Positions 9,349-20,957 of a stretch of DNA of 64,000 bases are shown piece by piece. Position numbers and translations under genes: made by a program. The stretch's first letter is position 1, and each line of letters begins with the position of its first letter. The DNA is from Schizosaccharomyces osmophilus (taxonomy: Eukaryota; Ascomycota; Schizosaccharomycetes; Schizosaccharomycetales; Schizosaccharomycetaceae), in the NCBI RefSeq assembly GCF_027921745.1, contig NC_079240.1, positions 241,001 through 305,000 on the forward strand, in the 5' to 3' direction. The notes under the pieces are model-generated. The model was not told the DNA's origin. It saw nothing but the letters and a program-made list of their open reading frames with translations, and did not search any database.

Positions 9349-12300
9349 TGTTTTCGTCTATATCAAAAAAACAAAAGATAAGAGAGATGTAAAAATAGAA
9401 AAGGAAACAATGGTTAAATAAAAACAAGAAGGTTAAGATGAAAAGAGAAAAGACTCCAAATGTTCAACAAAAAGAATGGACAGAACACGCAAGACGATAT
9501 GCAGAAATCAAGCAACAAACGTCGTTGACAGCGAAAAAGCAGAAGGAAGGAAAGAGAAAAAAACGAAATAGAAAAGAGTGAAAGCAAACACCTAAATGAA
9601 AATGAATGTTGGGTGTTGATTTGTAGAGAACACTTTGCAAGAACTGACCTTTAAGATTAGAATTCCGCACGGTTTTATAAGAGATGTAGATAAATGCCTC
9701 GAAAGTCAAAGCGTCGTAGGGGTGAAATCAAGAGTTCAAAAAGAAACGAAGCAATGAATGAAACAAATTGAAAAATCGTCACTTTGTTTTAGCGAAACGA
9801 AATGCGAAAGACAAAAAAAATACAAACTACAAAAGAAAGCAAAGTCAATTCAATTCAAAAAGGATTAATCGGCATGTATTTCCAGTATTTAATCGAGGGA
9901 ATCACGTAAAGCAAAGGGGGAAACAAAGCTTCAAAACGAATTAGGAAAGAGAAAAAGAAATAATAGAGAAAAGAAAAGGGTTAACGTGAGAGGCTAGAAG
10001 AAAGGGAGAAAAAGAGAAAATTGAAACTGAAACTGAAACCTCGGATCTCAAATCTCAAATAACAACAAATGAATTCCCTAAACAAAGCAAAGGCAGGTTG
10101 TTGGTAAAGGCGTGGATGATGAAGAAGAGAGAAACCAACCAAACCAAGGGGAAAGTGTAGTAAAGGAAACACACAAAAGCGTCCAAACACAAAGTTAGAA
10201 AAACAAAAAAAAAGGCGTCAGAAGAAGAATGGAAAGGGCTACCTGACTATGTGAAAGAAGGAAAAAAAGGATTAGATCTCGAGGTAGCGAAACTCGAGAA
10301 TGAGTAAATACGAAATGGGGGGGATTCAAGAGAGACCTGGGGAATGCGGCCTATATAAATGCAAGAAAATACAAGACCCAGGACTCAAAGCTGTATGCGA
10401 CTTAAAACAACATATCCAAAAATGACGCAAACAATAGAGGGAGAGCGAGATAGTAAGAGGAAGAAATAAGTTCGGCTACGTATCAATGAGGAGAAAGGTA
10501 ACATCAATGAACAAAATAAGACACGAGACACGGTGGACTGGTAAAATAAAGTGCAACCACATACGAGTCACGTTGCTTGTTTTCATTGATTGGTGATTCA
10601 ATAGGGTTTCTTAGCAATCTAGAACCATTGATACCTTTGCAATGCCGACGTAATTGTGGAGAGCCGGTAGGTGTAATCACGAGATCTTCTTCTTATTGCC
10701 GTCAATTGACGTCAAGTTCGAACCTTGTTGAGGCCTTTCGTGAGGATGATGGAAAAGAGAAGAGGAGCTTGAACGAATGAAAGAAAGAGATCAAAGAGGC
10801 GTCGAGGGGACTCCACTGTGGCCAAGGAGGGGGGACGGGAATGAGTGGATGAGGGAAATCAAAACAAAAGGCTGGGTAAACTTTAGAATTCCAAGTGCGC
10901 ACCGCCGCACCTTGGAAAATGCAATGATGGGGAGGAAACTCTAAAGTATGTATGAAATCAAGCAAGAACCAGGGTAATGCACAGGTCCCCCAATACTCAA
11001 GAAGGCTCGTGCGTCGGAAGTAGAAACACCCGGGAACGGCCGGCATTGAGAAACAAAACAAAAAGAGTCTGTATCATGGATTAAAACAAACCATGGTTCT
11101 TTCTGCTGATTGATGGAGGAACGGCTGGTTTGGACGTTTAGATGCACCACTCGGTAGTAGAAATAACAAAGGGCGTTTTATTCGTACATACAAAGGAAGA
11201 TGCCGAAAAACAAAACAAAAAAAAACAGTGATAAGCGACCGTGATTAGAACTCCCGATCGGTACTTGAGACGGCTGGCAGTTGTTGGCATCGGGAAAGAA
11301 ACCGACTTTGAAGACAATTTGGACATTTCAGGATTTCCCAAAGAAAGAGGGAAAAAGAAAGAAAGAAACAGTTTCGGTGTTGAGCCCCTCTTGACCTTCT
11401 TGTTCCTCTTTGTTGTAAGGTGATACCACCAGTCGGCTTTTCCATCACGTTATAAAGACTCTGGTAAAAACGGCAGACTCGTTGCCTCTGATCACAAGAC
11501 ACCACACGACATCGTGCAAAAAAAACAAAACATGCATAGGAGGCCGCCCTGATTTTTCCTGGTGTACCAACGTTTGTTTACTTTTTCTTCACCTCGTTCC
11601 ATGGTGGAAATCCAGTTTGCGAGTGCGGAGCCTTTACGGCAGGAGGGTTTTGCGAGGACTAGGTTCCTCGCTATTCATATTTGAAGGCAAAAAGATTCAC
11701 TTGGGTTTCTCATTGCTTGTCTTTTTATATAGAGGTGATTTATTTCATCTCTCCTTATCCGTACACCGAAATTCTCTTCCCGTTCCGTTCCACTTCCGTA
11801 ATAGACCCATCCCGACCTTTGCGGTTTTTGAAATACCGCGATTGGGCGTCGGTCGTAAGAAAGTGATGATTATACCAAACTAGCATACTCAGCAAGCAAT
11901 GATTTTAAAAAGGAAAAAGATAGTTATAGATGGACGAGACAGTCTAGTCTTGTTTGCTCTGCTTTCCTCTTGCCTACTCGCCCATGTTGGTTTCGCGTCC
12001 TCCTTGCACTGGGTGGATTCCCCGGTGGAAGGATTTCTCTCGGTATCCACCACATACGGTTCCCGGGCAAACGTCCAACACAGCGGAACGTGAGACGTGA
12101 TTTATAAAAACAAGAGGTTTTTCGCTTTTTTTTTTTTTTACACTGAAAACTAGTCCACCATCCATTGCAATTCAAGGCAACGCAGTTTGTTCTTTCCCAT
12201 ATCTTTTTTTTTTCTTTTTTTTTTATTGATTGTTTTGTTTGTTTTCAACTTGCCTCCCTTTCTTCTATAGAATTTTGCGTCTTCAATTAATGATTCATTC

Positions 12301-12393
12301 TCTCTTTTCTTTTTCTTTTCTTTTTGTGTTGACTTTTTCGTTTTTTTTCGACATCTTCCTTTTTGCTTTTCCCTTTTTGTTTACAAATAGTGA
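9349..12393. other. 3-kb spacer between divergent transporter genes
   Basis: No supported gene in about 3.05 kb, far longer than most spacers here. The left third is purine-rich on the plus strand, that is, pyrimidine-rich in the leader of the minus-strand transporter. The right end has long T and C/T tracts just before the permease start. Many short frames on both strands lack family content. One perfect CRE palindrome is noted separately. Long 5' leaders, unannotated non-coding transcripts or remote upstream elements are plausible, but nothing in the bases proves them. Confidence 0.5.
10707..10714. promoter_or_regulatory. Perfect CRE (TGACGTCA), candidate Atf1-Pcr1 site
   Basis: The eight-base palindrome TGACGTCA is the consensus of CREB/ATF bZIP dimers, which in fission yeast are Atf1 and Pcr1 of the stress pathway. 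It lies about 1.36 kb upstream of the minus-strand MFS gene and 1.68 kb upstream of the malate permease. Use as a regulatory site is inferred. Confidence 0.4.
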
Positions 12394-13707
12394 ATGGGTC
12401 TTTTGAAACAACGGTATCATGAACTCTTGGACTTGCGCGTGCGTGGTGAACGCCTCCCCATAGCAAGGCGTCTTCAACACTTTACATGGGCATGGTTTGC
12501 TTCGACAATGGGTACAGGTGGTATTGGCATGATCACCTCCCTGTATTACTTTCGGTTCCATGGCCTCACCACCCTTGGAAAAATCATTTTCATCTTTCAA
12601 CTATGTATTTTTTCCCTTTTCACAGTATGCATTCTCTTTCGCTTCCTTCGTTACCCAGGTACCTTTTGGAGATCTTGGAATAATGCTGGCGAAGCTGTCT
12701 TCATGCCGACTTTTCTCCTCTCCGTCGCCACCATCATCAGCAATTTCTACCCATATGCCTATCCATACACCGGTGAATGGATGGTTTGGACAATCCGCAT
12801 TACCTATTGGATCTACTTTGTCATTGCTTGCATAGTTTGCGTCAGTCTCTTTTATACCCTTTTCCGCAACCATCCGTTTCAAATAGGTACCATCATCCCT
12901 GCCGTTGTTCTTCCCATCTTTCCTTGTATGATTTGCGGTGTCGCCGCCAGTGCCATTGTCGAGTCCCAGCCTCCAGCACAGGCAAAGAACATGATCATTG
13001 CCGGTATCGCCTTTCAGGGCTTGGGATTTTGGGTCTATCTTCTTTTGTATGGAAATAACCTCTTACGTCTCTTCACCGCCGGTCTTCAGGCCCCCTCTGA
13101 CCGCCCTGGTATGTTTATCCTTGTAAGCCCTCCTTCCTATACAGGTCTTACTCTTTTGGATCTAGGTTTTGGTGCGGTTCACAAGCAGCATTCCATTTTC
13201 GTCACCAAAAACTCTCCCGACTGGTTAATGTTCATATGCACCTTCTTGGCTATCTTCATGGTTGCCTTGGGCGCTTTCAACTTTATCCTTGCTTTGGTTT
13301 CTGTCGTCGCCGGTTTTTGCTCTCCTGGCAAACTCAAATTCAAGATCTCCTGGTTTGCTATGATTTTTGCAAACGGCGGTCTTGTCATGGTTATCCAAGA
13401 ACTCGGCAAGGCCGTCGACTCCAGAGCTCTTGATGTCCTTGGCCAAGTTTGCGGTGGTATCATATCCGTCGTCTGGGTCATCTTGATCCTTCTTGCTATT
13501 CGTGCCATATACGTCCAAGAAGTCCTCTATCCTGGAAAGGACGAAGATGTCAACATTCTTCCTCCTGATGTCCTCAAGTACTTTGAAAAGCTAGAACTAT
13601 TTGGCGGAGACAACGCTGGAGGAAGTGATAATGGCTCCTCCAAAGATGGTCGTATCGTGCATGATGAAATGTATGTGAAAAAAATAAACCATACTCAAAA
13701 TCTATAA
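12394..13707 (+). CDS. mae1: Mae1-type malate/C4-dicarboxylate permease
   Basis: An intronless gene of 437 residues, the same size as S. pombe Mae1 (438). It belongs to the TDT (tellurite-resistance/dicarboxylate transporter, SLAC1-like) family with about ten membrane segments. Recognisable shared stretches with the remembered S. pombe protein are KQRYHELLD (5-13), the first helix HFTWAWFASTMGTGG, TGEWMVW, LPIFPCMICGV, GLGFWVYLLL, DRPGMF and LCYPGKDEDA-like LYPGKDEDV near the C-terminus. The family carries malate, succinate and other dicarboxylates into the cell by proton symport. A hydrophilic tail of about 50 residues ends the protein. In S. pombe mae1 is on another chromosome (SPAPB8E5.03, from memory), so this is either a relocated orthologue or a paralogue. 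Sulfite exporters (Ssu1) are in the same superfamily but fit less well. Confidence 0.85.
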   Translation: MGLLKQRYHELLDLRVRGERLPIARRLQHFTWAWFASTMGTGGIGMITSLYYFRFHGLTTLGKIIFIFQLCIFSLFTVCILFRFLRYPGTFWRSWNNAGEAVFMPTFLLSVATIISNFYPYAYPYTGEWMVWTIRITYWIYFVIACIVCVSLFYTLFRNHPFQIGTIIPAVVLPIFPCMICGVAASAIVESQPPAQAKNMIIAGIAFQGLGFWVYLLLYGNNLLRLFTAGLQAPSDRPGMFILVSPPSYTGLTLLDLGFGAVHKQHSIFVTKNSPDWLMFICTFLAIFMVALGAFNFILALVSVVAGFCSPGKLKFKISWFAMIFANGGLVMVIQELGKAVDSRALDVLGQVCGGIISVVWVILILLAIRAIYVQEVLYPGKDEDVNILPPDVLKYFEKLELFGGDNAGGSDNGSSKDGRIVHDEMYVKKINHTQNL

Positions 13708-14643
13708 AATTCGATCCTGTTTGATTTACCCTCCTCTTAAAAGTCCGTTGAGGAACCTTGTTTTATTGTTTTTGGTCTAAATTTTTTTTTTTTCTCCTTT
13801 TGGTCTCCTTTCATACATGGCAGTATAGAAAAGGACGGTTTGATTGTTTTGTTTGGTTATCGATGTTTAATATTGTTGCATAATCGTTTTGCTCGCATAA
13901 ATCATGGTTTCATAAAGATGGAAATCTGACAAGCCTTAATACCTTCTACCTTCTATTATACCTCCTTTACACGTAACGTGTGTCCAATTTAAAATCCGCT
14001 AACTAATTTGTTACTATTTTCATTATATCTAGACCTATATTTATACCTTTACCTATATCCAATGTTCTGAATCGCTGCTTTTTTCTGGCAGGCTTGGATG
14101 GAACACGTAGGCTTCATTTCTGTACGAACCCCTTATATCGCTCTTTCTAATTGTTTTGACAGTTCGATTTCGATTTTCGGTTATAATCTAATACTAGCAC
14201 TTGCTTTGATTGCTACAAATATACTGATAGGCTTGGATGAACAATTGATGTTTGGTGTTATACTTTATCAGCGTAAATACAGTTCATCTTGTAAAAACTT
14301 TTTGTTCAAATTGTAAGATATCAACTTTTTTTTTCATTATCATAAATAATTCCTGTGTATACATTAATAAGCTGCTAAAGTTGGTAATTCTTTTTACTTC
14401 CATAATGGTAAGCCGATTAACATTATCGTTGAGCAATCCTTCTTATATACCTACGGTCTGTTTTGCTATTTCTCATTGTGTTTGCTATCATAATGAAGTG
14501 CACCTCACAATACGGGAGGGGACGTCCCACATATAGGAAAGTGTGGCTTTCCTCTACCAACACCACAAATTCGAGTTTTTGGCGGCGATTTAGCGTTAAA
14601 ACGGACTAAAAATCTCTATTTAATCTCACTGAGGAATCGCTAA
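13708..14643. other. Intergenic: permease 3' end and lat1 promoter
   Basis: Pyrimidine-rich 3' region, then the lat1 upstream region. Short frames at 14098-14536 lack any recognised content. A perfect ten-base palindrome is listed separately. Confidence 0.5.
14519..14528. promoter_or_regulatory. GGGACGTCCC palindrome upstream of lat1
   Basis: A perfect ten-base palindrome with the GACGTC core sits 116 bases before the lat1 start codon, in a GC-richer patch. It could bind a bZIP or zinc-cluster dimer. No specific factor can be named from sequence. Confidence 0.3.
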
Positions 14644-16168
14644 ATGTTGTCTGGAAGTCTCGTTCGAAATGTGCGCCGTGGTTTCGCTGTAACGAAGTCG
14701 TTACAGGTTTCCGGCGGGTAAGTAGAAAAAATCCTCCTTAATCTTGGTTCCTTGGCTTGGATTATAAATGACTAATCTTTTTAGAACAATTACAGCTAAG
14801 CGTGCCAATCTTTACCCCCTGATTAGTAGCATGGCCCGATCTTATGCTACTAAAAAAGAATATCCTCCATACACAGTTTTAAATATGCCAGCTTTGTCTC
14901 CTACTATGACTGCTGGTAATATTGGAGCATACCACAAAAGTATTGGAGACAGAATTGAGCCTGGTGATGTGTTGTGCGAAATTGAAACTGACAAGGCTCA
15001 GATGGATTTTGAACAACAAGATGAGGGTTATTTGGCTAAAATTTTGATTGAGACAGGTGCTAAGGATGTCCCTGTCGGCAAGCCCGTTGCTCTCACTGTA
15101 GAAAACGTGGACGATGTAGAAGCTTTCAATGATTTCAGCATCGAAGCTGCTGCTACTGAAACTCCTGAAACTCCTAAAGAAGAACCCAAGGTAGAAAAGG
15201 TTGAAGCTACTGCTCAACCCGAAGCTGCCGAGGCTGAGACACATGAAGCCACCAGTGTTGACGGCAACCGAATCTTTGCATCTCCTATTGCTAAGAAGTT
15301 GGCTGAAGAGAAGGGTGTTAACTTGTCTCAACTGCGCGGATCTGGTCCCAATGGCCGTATCATCAAGGTCGATGTCGAAAACTTTAAACCCGCCCAACCT
15401 GCCGCTCCTTCAAATAAAGCTGCTGCTGCCGCAACTACTCCTGCTGCTTCTGTTAAGGACGCTGCTGCCGCTGGCACCTATGAAGATTTACCCTTGAGCA
15501 ACATGCGCAAGATTATCGCTTCTCGCCTTACTGAAAGTAAGCAAATCAACCCTCATTACTATGTTAGCGTCGCCATTGATGCCGAAAAGATTGTTCGCCT
15601 TCGCACTGCTCTTAACTCTATGGCTGATGGCCGTTACAAGCTCTCTGTTAATGACCTCGTAATTAAGGCTGTTACTGCCGCTTTGAGAGAAGTTCCCGAA
15701 GTTAATTCCGCTTGGATGGGTGAGTTTATTCGTCAATATAAGAACGTCGACATTTCTATGGCCGTTGCTACTCCTTCCGGCTTAGTTACCCCCGTTATCC
15801 GTAATGCTAGTGGCCTTGGTCTTCGTGAAATTTCCAACCTGGCTAAGGACTATGGTCAACGTGCCCGTATCAACAGATTGAAGCCTGAGGAATACCAAGG
15901 TGGTACTTTCACAATCTCTAATTTGGGTATGTTCCCTGTTGATCAATTTACTGCTATTATCAACCCTCCTCAAGCTGGTATCTTGGCTGTTGGTACTGTT
16001 AACGAGACTGTTGTTCCTGATAAGACCTCTGAGAAGGGCTTCAGGGTTGCTCCTATTATGAAATGCACTTTGAGCGCTGATCATCGCGTTGTTGACGGTG
16101 CTATGGCTGCTCGTTTCACCACCGCTCTTAAAAAGATCATGGAAAATCCTTTGGAGCTCTTGCTTTAA
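14644..16168 (+). CDS. lat1: Dihydrolipoamide acetyltransferase, pyruvate dehydrogenase E2
   Basis: Exons 14644-14717 and 14785-16168 (donor GTAAGT, branch GACTAAT) give 485 residues. The first exon supplies an Arg-rich mitochondrial presequence (LVRNVRRGFAVTKS), and a further RSYATKK stretch follows near residue 45. In order: a lipoyl domain with the lipoylated lysine in ETDKA (about residue 95), an acidic/Ala-Pro linker, and the E3/E1-binding domain (ASPIAKKLAEEKGVNLSQLR, about 185-205, ending GSGPNGRI). A second Ala-rich linker leads to the catalytic domain, whose active site is in SADHRVVDG (His about 458, Asp about 462). The enzyme transfers acetyl groups from lipoyl-lysine to CoA in the matrix pyruvate dehydrogenase complex. 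It matches S. pombe lat1 (SPCC794.07) in size and neighbour order. Confidence 0.97.
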
Positions 16169-16602
16169 ATGACGTCTTTCTTTTTAATTTAAAGGATTTG
16201 AATTCAGTATCCTTAATTTAAATCTAAATATTGCTGGTGACTAATGTGATTCCTTGCTGTGTTATTTCCTTCATACATTTAACGTTAAAGTCGAATGTAG
16301 TACCATTATCTACGAATGAGAATCAGTACATTTATTTCTTTTGTAAAGTTCAACTTTGTATACTGTAGTAAAAGCTTACATACTTAGCATAAGTTTAAAA
16401 GTATTTTCGGTGGATATGGAGAGTAAACATTTATTAGTTAGCGTTTTTATAATAAATTTGATACTAGAATAATTGGTTCGCTTAGATAAATTAAGATTAC
16501 ATGTTGTGTGCTTAATGAGATATGGTATACACCACCACCACCTTACTTCATCCGTTTACCAACTCGGACGCTGTTTCATGACTGACCTTTCAATTGGCTT
16601 CC
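16169..16602. other. Intergenic, lat1 3' end and efr3 promoter
   Basis: AT-rich. A CACCACCACC stretch lies about 70 bases before the efr3 start. No RNA gene or repeat otherwise. Confidence 0.5.
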
Positions 16603-19056
16603 ATGTGGCTTTTATTTCGCTCTAAGCACAAAAAATTAGTACTCAAATGCTTTCCTTCAAGAAAAATAGGAGGGTCGGAGCCTAACGGTTCACCTTTAGC
16701 TTATTTGAGCTACTATGCCGCATCCAACTCAGGGAAATTGAGGAAGGTCATTCGTTATTTAAGTCGTCTTGTCCAACATAGCGTATACAGAAGAAGGGAA
16801 AAGTAAGAGGGTCTCTTGTAAGACAAGCTGTTTACTAACTTAAATAGTGAAACGGTCATCGCTTTGAAGATTTGTCGAACTTTGATCCAAAAGTGTCCAG
16901 AAAATGTAATGATCATGGCCTCAGAGATTGTTAAAATACTGTTGGCTTCTAGTAATCTCAAAAACTTGGACGTCCAAAACGTTTCAGTGGATTGTTTTGC
17001 TTCCTTTTGCGAACGGAGTATAAAAACAAATTCCTTGGCTTTTGGAAATGAATTTTATAAATCATTCGATGAATTGGTTTCGTTCTATTTTGACCTATCT
17101 AGAAGCGAAAGCCCCCCAGATCCCCAGCAATCAAGAATGCTAGGCTTGAAGGCATTTCACGCCTTGACATCTTGTAAGCTATCAAATGTTGAAGGCGAAT
17201 CACGTAGTCAGCCCCATTTCGTTATTCATGCTTTTCTAAGTAATGCTTGGAGCAAAAATGAAATGGCCCAACAAAGCTTTATTGCTTTGGTACGCTCAAC
17301 AGCTCAAGCATTTAGGCCATTACCTCCCAGTACTACTGGTATATCTTTACCAGAACATGATGAAGTTGGCGACACTGTAGAGATCGCGAATAAAAAATTA
17401 TCGCTGAGGGTTTTATATAACGTATATACTCAGACCAATCCTCTATTCATGACTGAAAGCACGAAATCTCTAGTTCATTTTTTCTCTGGTAAATCAAATA
17501 CTGTGGTTAATCAGACTTACATTTCTGTTATACTCAACCAAATAGTTGAGTGGACTCCCGTTGAACTACGGCATTCTATCTTTTTTTGCTGTTTACGTTG
17601 TTTGCAAAGCAGCCGCATTGAAAATGCAAATACTAATGTTTTGGTTCCCTACATGATCTATTCCATCCTTAACTCCCAAAATTCTATTCCGGGTCTTTCT
17701 GTGATTGACGTTCTCAGAGAGGTAGAATTTCATCTTCTAATTGCAATAGAAAATACTGAAATTAGTGATTCAGAATGGTACACGTTGTGTGCATCTCCAA
17801 CTGAGCGATTACCTCGGCGTTTATATTTACTTCTGCTATGTATTACTTCCTTAATCAATCATCAGTATTACAACGAAGAGTTCGCCGATGTATGGAAAGA
17901 GATGGATTCACTTTCAAGTGAGAAAGCTACAACTGCCACTCAGCTGGTTGTGCTTACGGCTTTGGATATCATGCAGATGGAACAAATGGAGAAGGAAAGG
18001 CCTTCTTCAGTTGGTACACTTTCATTCATTGCTGATTTTTTGTATAAGGCTTGGCCAGCAACTTTTCAGCGTGTATATACTTCAGATTCACCATTTGTTC
18101 GCTTAAAGACCGTTAACGTTTTTTTTGAGTTTTTGAATATTTCACCTACCTCTATTTTTGACTTTAATACAGTTTTTGGAAAAAGCACAGTTTCTTATTT
18201 CTCCGCTTTATGGAGTTTCATCTACGAAATAAGTGGACAAATCGAAAAATGGCTTGGAAAGTTTTGTTTCTTGGGAGAGTTTGAGGCTGTACTCAGACTA
18301 TCACAAAAATTTTATGCCGTTTATGGACCTATTACTGTAGCTGCTTTCCTCCCTTCGCTGTATCGAGCTTTAAATGCTACGGAAGGGCATTACTTGATAT
18401 CCCATCAAGCTTTGATAGCCGATTATCTTCTTTATGTCTCTGATTGCTTGGGTAATGATACTTTAAAAAGGATGAGCTTAAAGTGGAGAATGTCTCTTCC
18501 GTCTGAAGTTCTCGTAGGTTTGGATTTTAACGGCAGAAAGGCCAGAAATTTGTGGGATCCCTTGCCCACAAATACTACTAGCACTATATCTCTTTCACTT
18601 GATGAAGTTGTTTCAGAATTGTTACAGAAAAATCCTTCAGTTTATCCTGAGGAATCAAAAGTTTTATTTTTGGAAAAATCTTGGCATCCAAAGTATTCGA
18701 GCTTTTATGAAAAAATACAGAAACCTACTAAAACAGTTACTTTATCTTCTTCTTCAGAAAACTCATTTACTAATGGGCTGATGATGTCAGATTTTAATCC
18801 AAATCCAATAATGGTTCACAAAACTCATCCATCTGCGAAAGTCGACAATCAGAACCCAAAGAACGAGAAAATTCTGACGTTGAAGCAAGCTTTGGAATCT
18901 CCCCCGAGTGCTCGGACATCATCGGGCTTCCGTACGCCATCTGAAATAACACTGTCATTGCGTTCTGCTAGTCCCCTCCCATTATTGGACATTTTTAATA
19001 TGAATAACTCTCTCTCAGCACCGACTATCCAACACCCCCCATACGTTAACTTATAG
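16603..19056 (+). CDS. efr3: Efr3, plasma-membrane scaffold for PI 4-kinase
   Basis: Exons 16603-16802 and 16848-19056 (donor GTAAGA, branch ACTAAC) give 802 residues, close to the length of fission-yeast Efr3. The N-terminal block MWLLFRSKHKKLVLKCFPS with a basic patch and the following LAYLSYYAASNSGKLRKV are typical of the Efr3 family. They match the region that binds acidic lipids of the inner plasma membrane. The rest is an all-helical ARM/HEAT-like rod up to about residue 650, then a Ser/Pro-rich tail with SP and TPS phosphosite-like motifs. Efr3 anchors Ypp1/TTC7 and the PI 4-kinase Stt4/PI4KIIIa at the membrane to make PI4P. The ATG at 16603 is chosen because the family motif starts there. 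A TTG nine bases upstream is in frame but not a usual start. It matches SPCC794.08 in neighbour order. Confidence 0.92.
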
Positions 19057-19574
19057 AGATTGTTTTTGCATGTTTGGGATATATGAAATTGTCAAAAAAT
19101 ATCGCTTTCCTCTTGACCTCGTTCTTTGAGGTTAATGGAGCTATCACTCATTCTGTTACAATATACGTACATATCTAGATATATATATATAGGTATCAAT
19201 GTCACCTAAAATACAAGTCTATTTTCTTGTGGTTTAGTGTTCGAATGGTAGTTCCATCAATATAAACACGTAAACCATCAACCCCGCTGGGTTTAACAAG
19301 AAATCTCTAAAGAAACTAAGGTTAGGCTCTTCTTGTTTACACCCCATTTATTTTCCCTACGATCCTCAGCACGCTCCACGGAAAACGACAATTACCATGA
19401 AATGGCAACACATAAATTACGTATCGATGGAAAATAAGCCACAGCTTGTCATTGACATACATGCATACTTACTTAAGCAGTTTTCTTTATAATATCAATT
19501 ACTAATTAATTCAATCCTAAACAACCAATTGATAAGATTGATTAGTAAAGGCTCGATGAAAATCATCAAGAACT
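19057..19574. other. Intergenic between convergent efr3 and eEF1A genes
   Basis: Holds both 3' ends and a short TA repeat (about 19176-19190). No RNA gene or open frame supported. Confidence 0.5.
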
Positions 19575-20957
19575 TTACTTCTTACCAGCCTTTTGGGCAG
19601 CCTTGGTAACCTTAGCTTGACCAGGGGCAACCTTCTCGACGGCCTTGATGACACCGACAGCGACGGTTTGACGCATGTCACGGACGGCGAAACGACCAAG
19701 AGGAGCGTAGTCAGTGAAAGCTTCAACGCACATAGGCTTGGTAGGGACCATTTGAGCGATACAAGCATCACCGGACTTGACGTACTTGGGGGCTTCTTCA
19801 ATCTTCTTACCGGTACGACGGTCAATCTTCTCAACGAGCTCGTTGAAACGGCAAGCAATGTGAGAAGTGTGGCAATCCAAAACAGGAGAGTAGCCAGCAG
19901 AGATTTGACCGGGGTGGTTAAGAATAATAACTTGAGCAGTGAAGTTAGCACAGCCCATAGGAGGGTCGTTCTTGGAGTCACCAGCAACGTTACCACGACG
20001 GATATCCTTAACGGAAACGTTCTTGACGTTAAAGCCGACGTTGTCACCGGGGAGACCAGCTTGAAGAGACTCGTGGTGCATTTCGACGGACTTAACTTCA
20101 GTGGTGATACCAGAGGGGGCAAAGCTGACGATCATACCGGGCTTGATAGTACCGGTTTCGACACGACCGACGGGGACTGTACCGATACCTCCGATCTTAT
20201 AAACATCTTGAAGAGGAAGACGGAGAGGCTTCTCAACGGGACGGATAGGGGGCTCAATGGCGTCAATGGCTTCCAAAAGAGTCTTACCCTTGACGACACC
20301 AGCAGCCTTGCTCTCCTTTTGCCAGCCTTGGTACCAGGTCATGTTGGTGGTGGGTTCAATCATGTTGTCACCTTGGAAACCAGAGACAGGGACGAAAGGA
20401 ACGGTCTTGGGGTTGAAACCGACCTTCTTGACGAAGTTGGAGGTCTCCTTGATAATTTCCTCAAAACGAGCTTGAGAGTATTGGACGGAGTCCATCTTGT
20501 TGACAGCAACGATGAGTTGCTTGACACCCAAGGTGTAGGCAAGCAAAGCGTGCTCACGAGTTTGACCGTCCTTAGAGATACCAGCTTCGAATTCACCAGT
20601 ACCACCACCAATGATGAGGATGGCACAGTCAGCTTGAGAAGTACCGGTAATCATGTTCTTGATGAAGTCACGGTGACCAGGGGCATCGATAACGGTAACA
20701 TAGTACTTGGGAGTTTCGAACTTCCAGAGGGCAATGTCGATGGTGATACCACGTTCACGTTCGGCCTTGAGCTTATCCAAAACCCAGGCGTACTTGAAGG
20801 AACCCTTACCCAATTCGGTGGCTTCCTTCTCGAACTTCTCGATGGTACGCTTGTCGATACCACCACACTTGTAAATCAAGTGACCGGTAGTGGTAGACTT
20901 ACCAGAATCGACGTGACCGATAACGACAATGTTAATATGTCCCTTTTCCTTGCCCAT
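19575..20957 (-). CDS. tef1: Translation elongation factor eEF1A
   Basis: An intronless gene of 460 residues, the exact family length. GTPase motifs are in place: GHVDSGKST (14-22), the switch region [17 protein letters not shown] (91-98), NKMD (153-156) and the G5-type stretch [10 protein letters not shown]. The C-terminal beta-barrel domains II and III follow, ending in a Lys-rich tail ([13 protein letters not shown]). The protein delivers aminoacyl-tRNA to the ribosomal A site with GTP. Codon use is strongly biased, as expected for one of the most highly expressed genes, and this bias leaves a long open frame on the opposite strand. Fission yeasts have several near-identical copies. This one matches the SPCC794.09c position. 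A HomolD box lies upstream. Confidence 0.98.
   Translation of the reverse strand: MGKEKGHINIVVIGHVDSGKSTTTGHLIYKCGGIDKRTIEKFEKEATELGKGSFKYAWVLDKLKAERERGITIDIALWKFETPKYYVTVIDAPGHRDFIKNMITGTSQADCAILIIGGGTGEFEAGISKDGQTREHALLAYTLGVKQLIVAVNKMDSVQYSQARFEEIIKETSNFVKKVGFNPKTVPFVPVSGFQGDNMIEPTTNMTWYQGWQKESKAAGVVKGKTLLEAIDAIEPPIRPVEKPLRLPLQDVYKIGGIGTVPVGRVETGTIKPGMIVSFAPSGITTEVKSVEMHHESLQAGLPGDNVGFNVKNVSVKDIRRGNVAGDSKNDPPMGCANFTAQVIILNHPGQISAGYSPVLDCHTSHIACRFNELVEKIDRRTGKKIEEAPKYVKSGDACIAQMVPTKPMCVEAFTDYAPLGRFAVRDMRQTVAVGVIKAVEKVAPGQAKVTKAAQKAGKK

Noticed and set aside
10690-10740. GTTCGAA tRNA B-box-like stretch
   Set aside because: No cloverleaf, A box or T-run can be built around it on either strand.
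11482-11883. Open frames of up to 133 residues in the long spacer before the malate permease
   Set aside because: Overlapping frames in several registers, no conserved motif, no start context and no splice partners.
14879-15397. A 172-residue frame opposite lat1
   Set aside because: Shadow frame caused by Ala/Pro/Glu-rich coding sequence on the plus strand.
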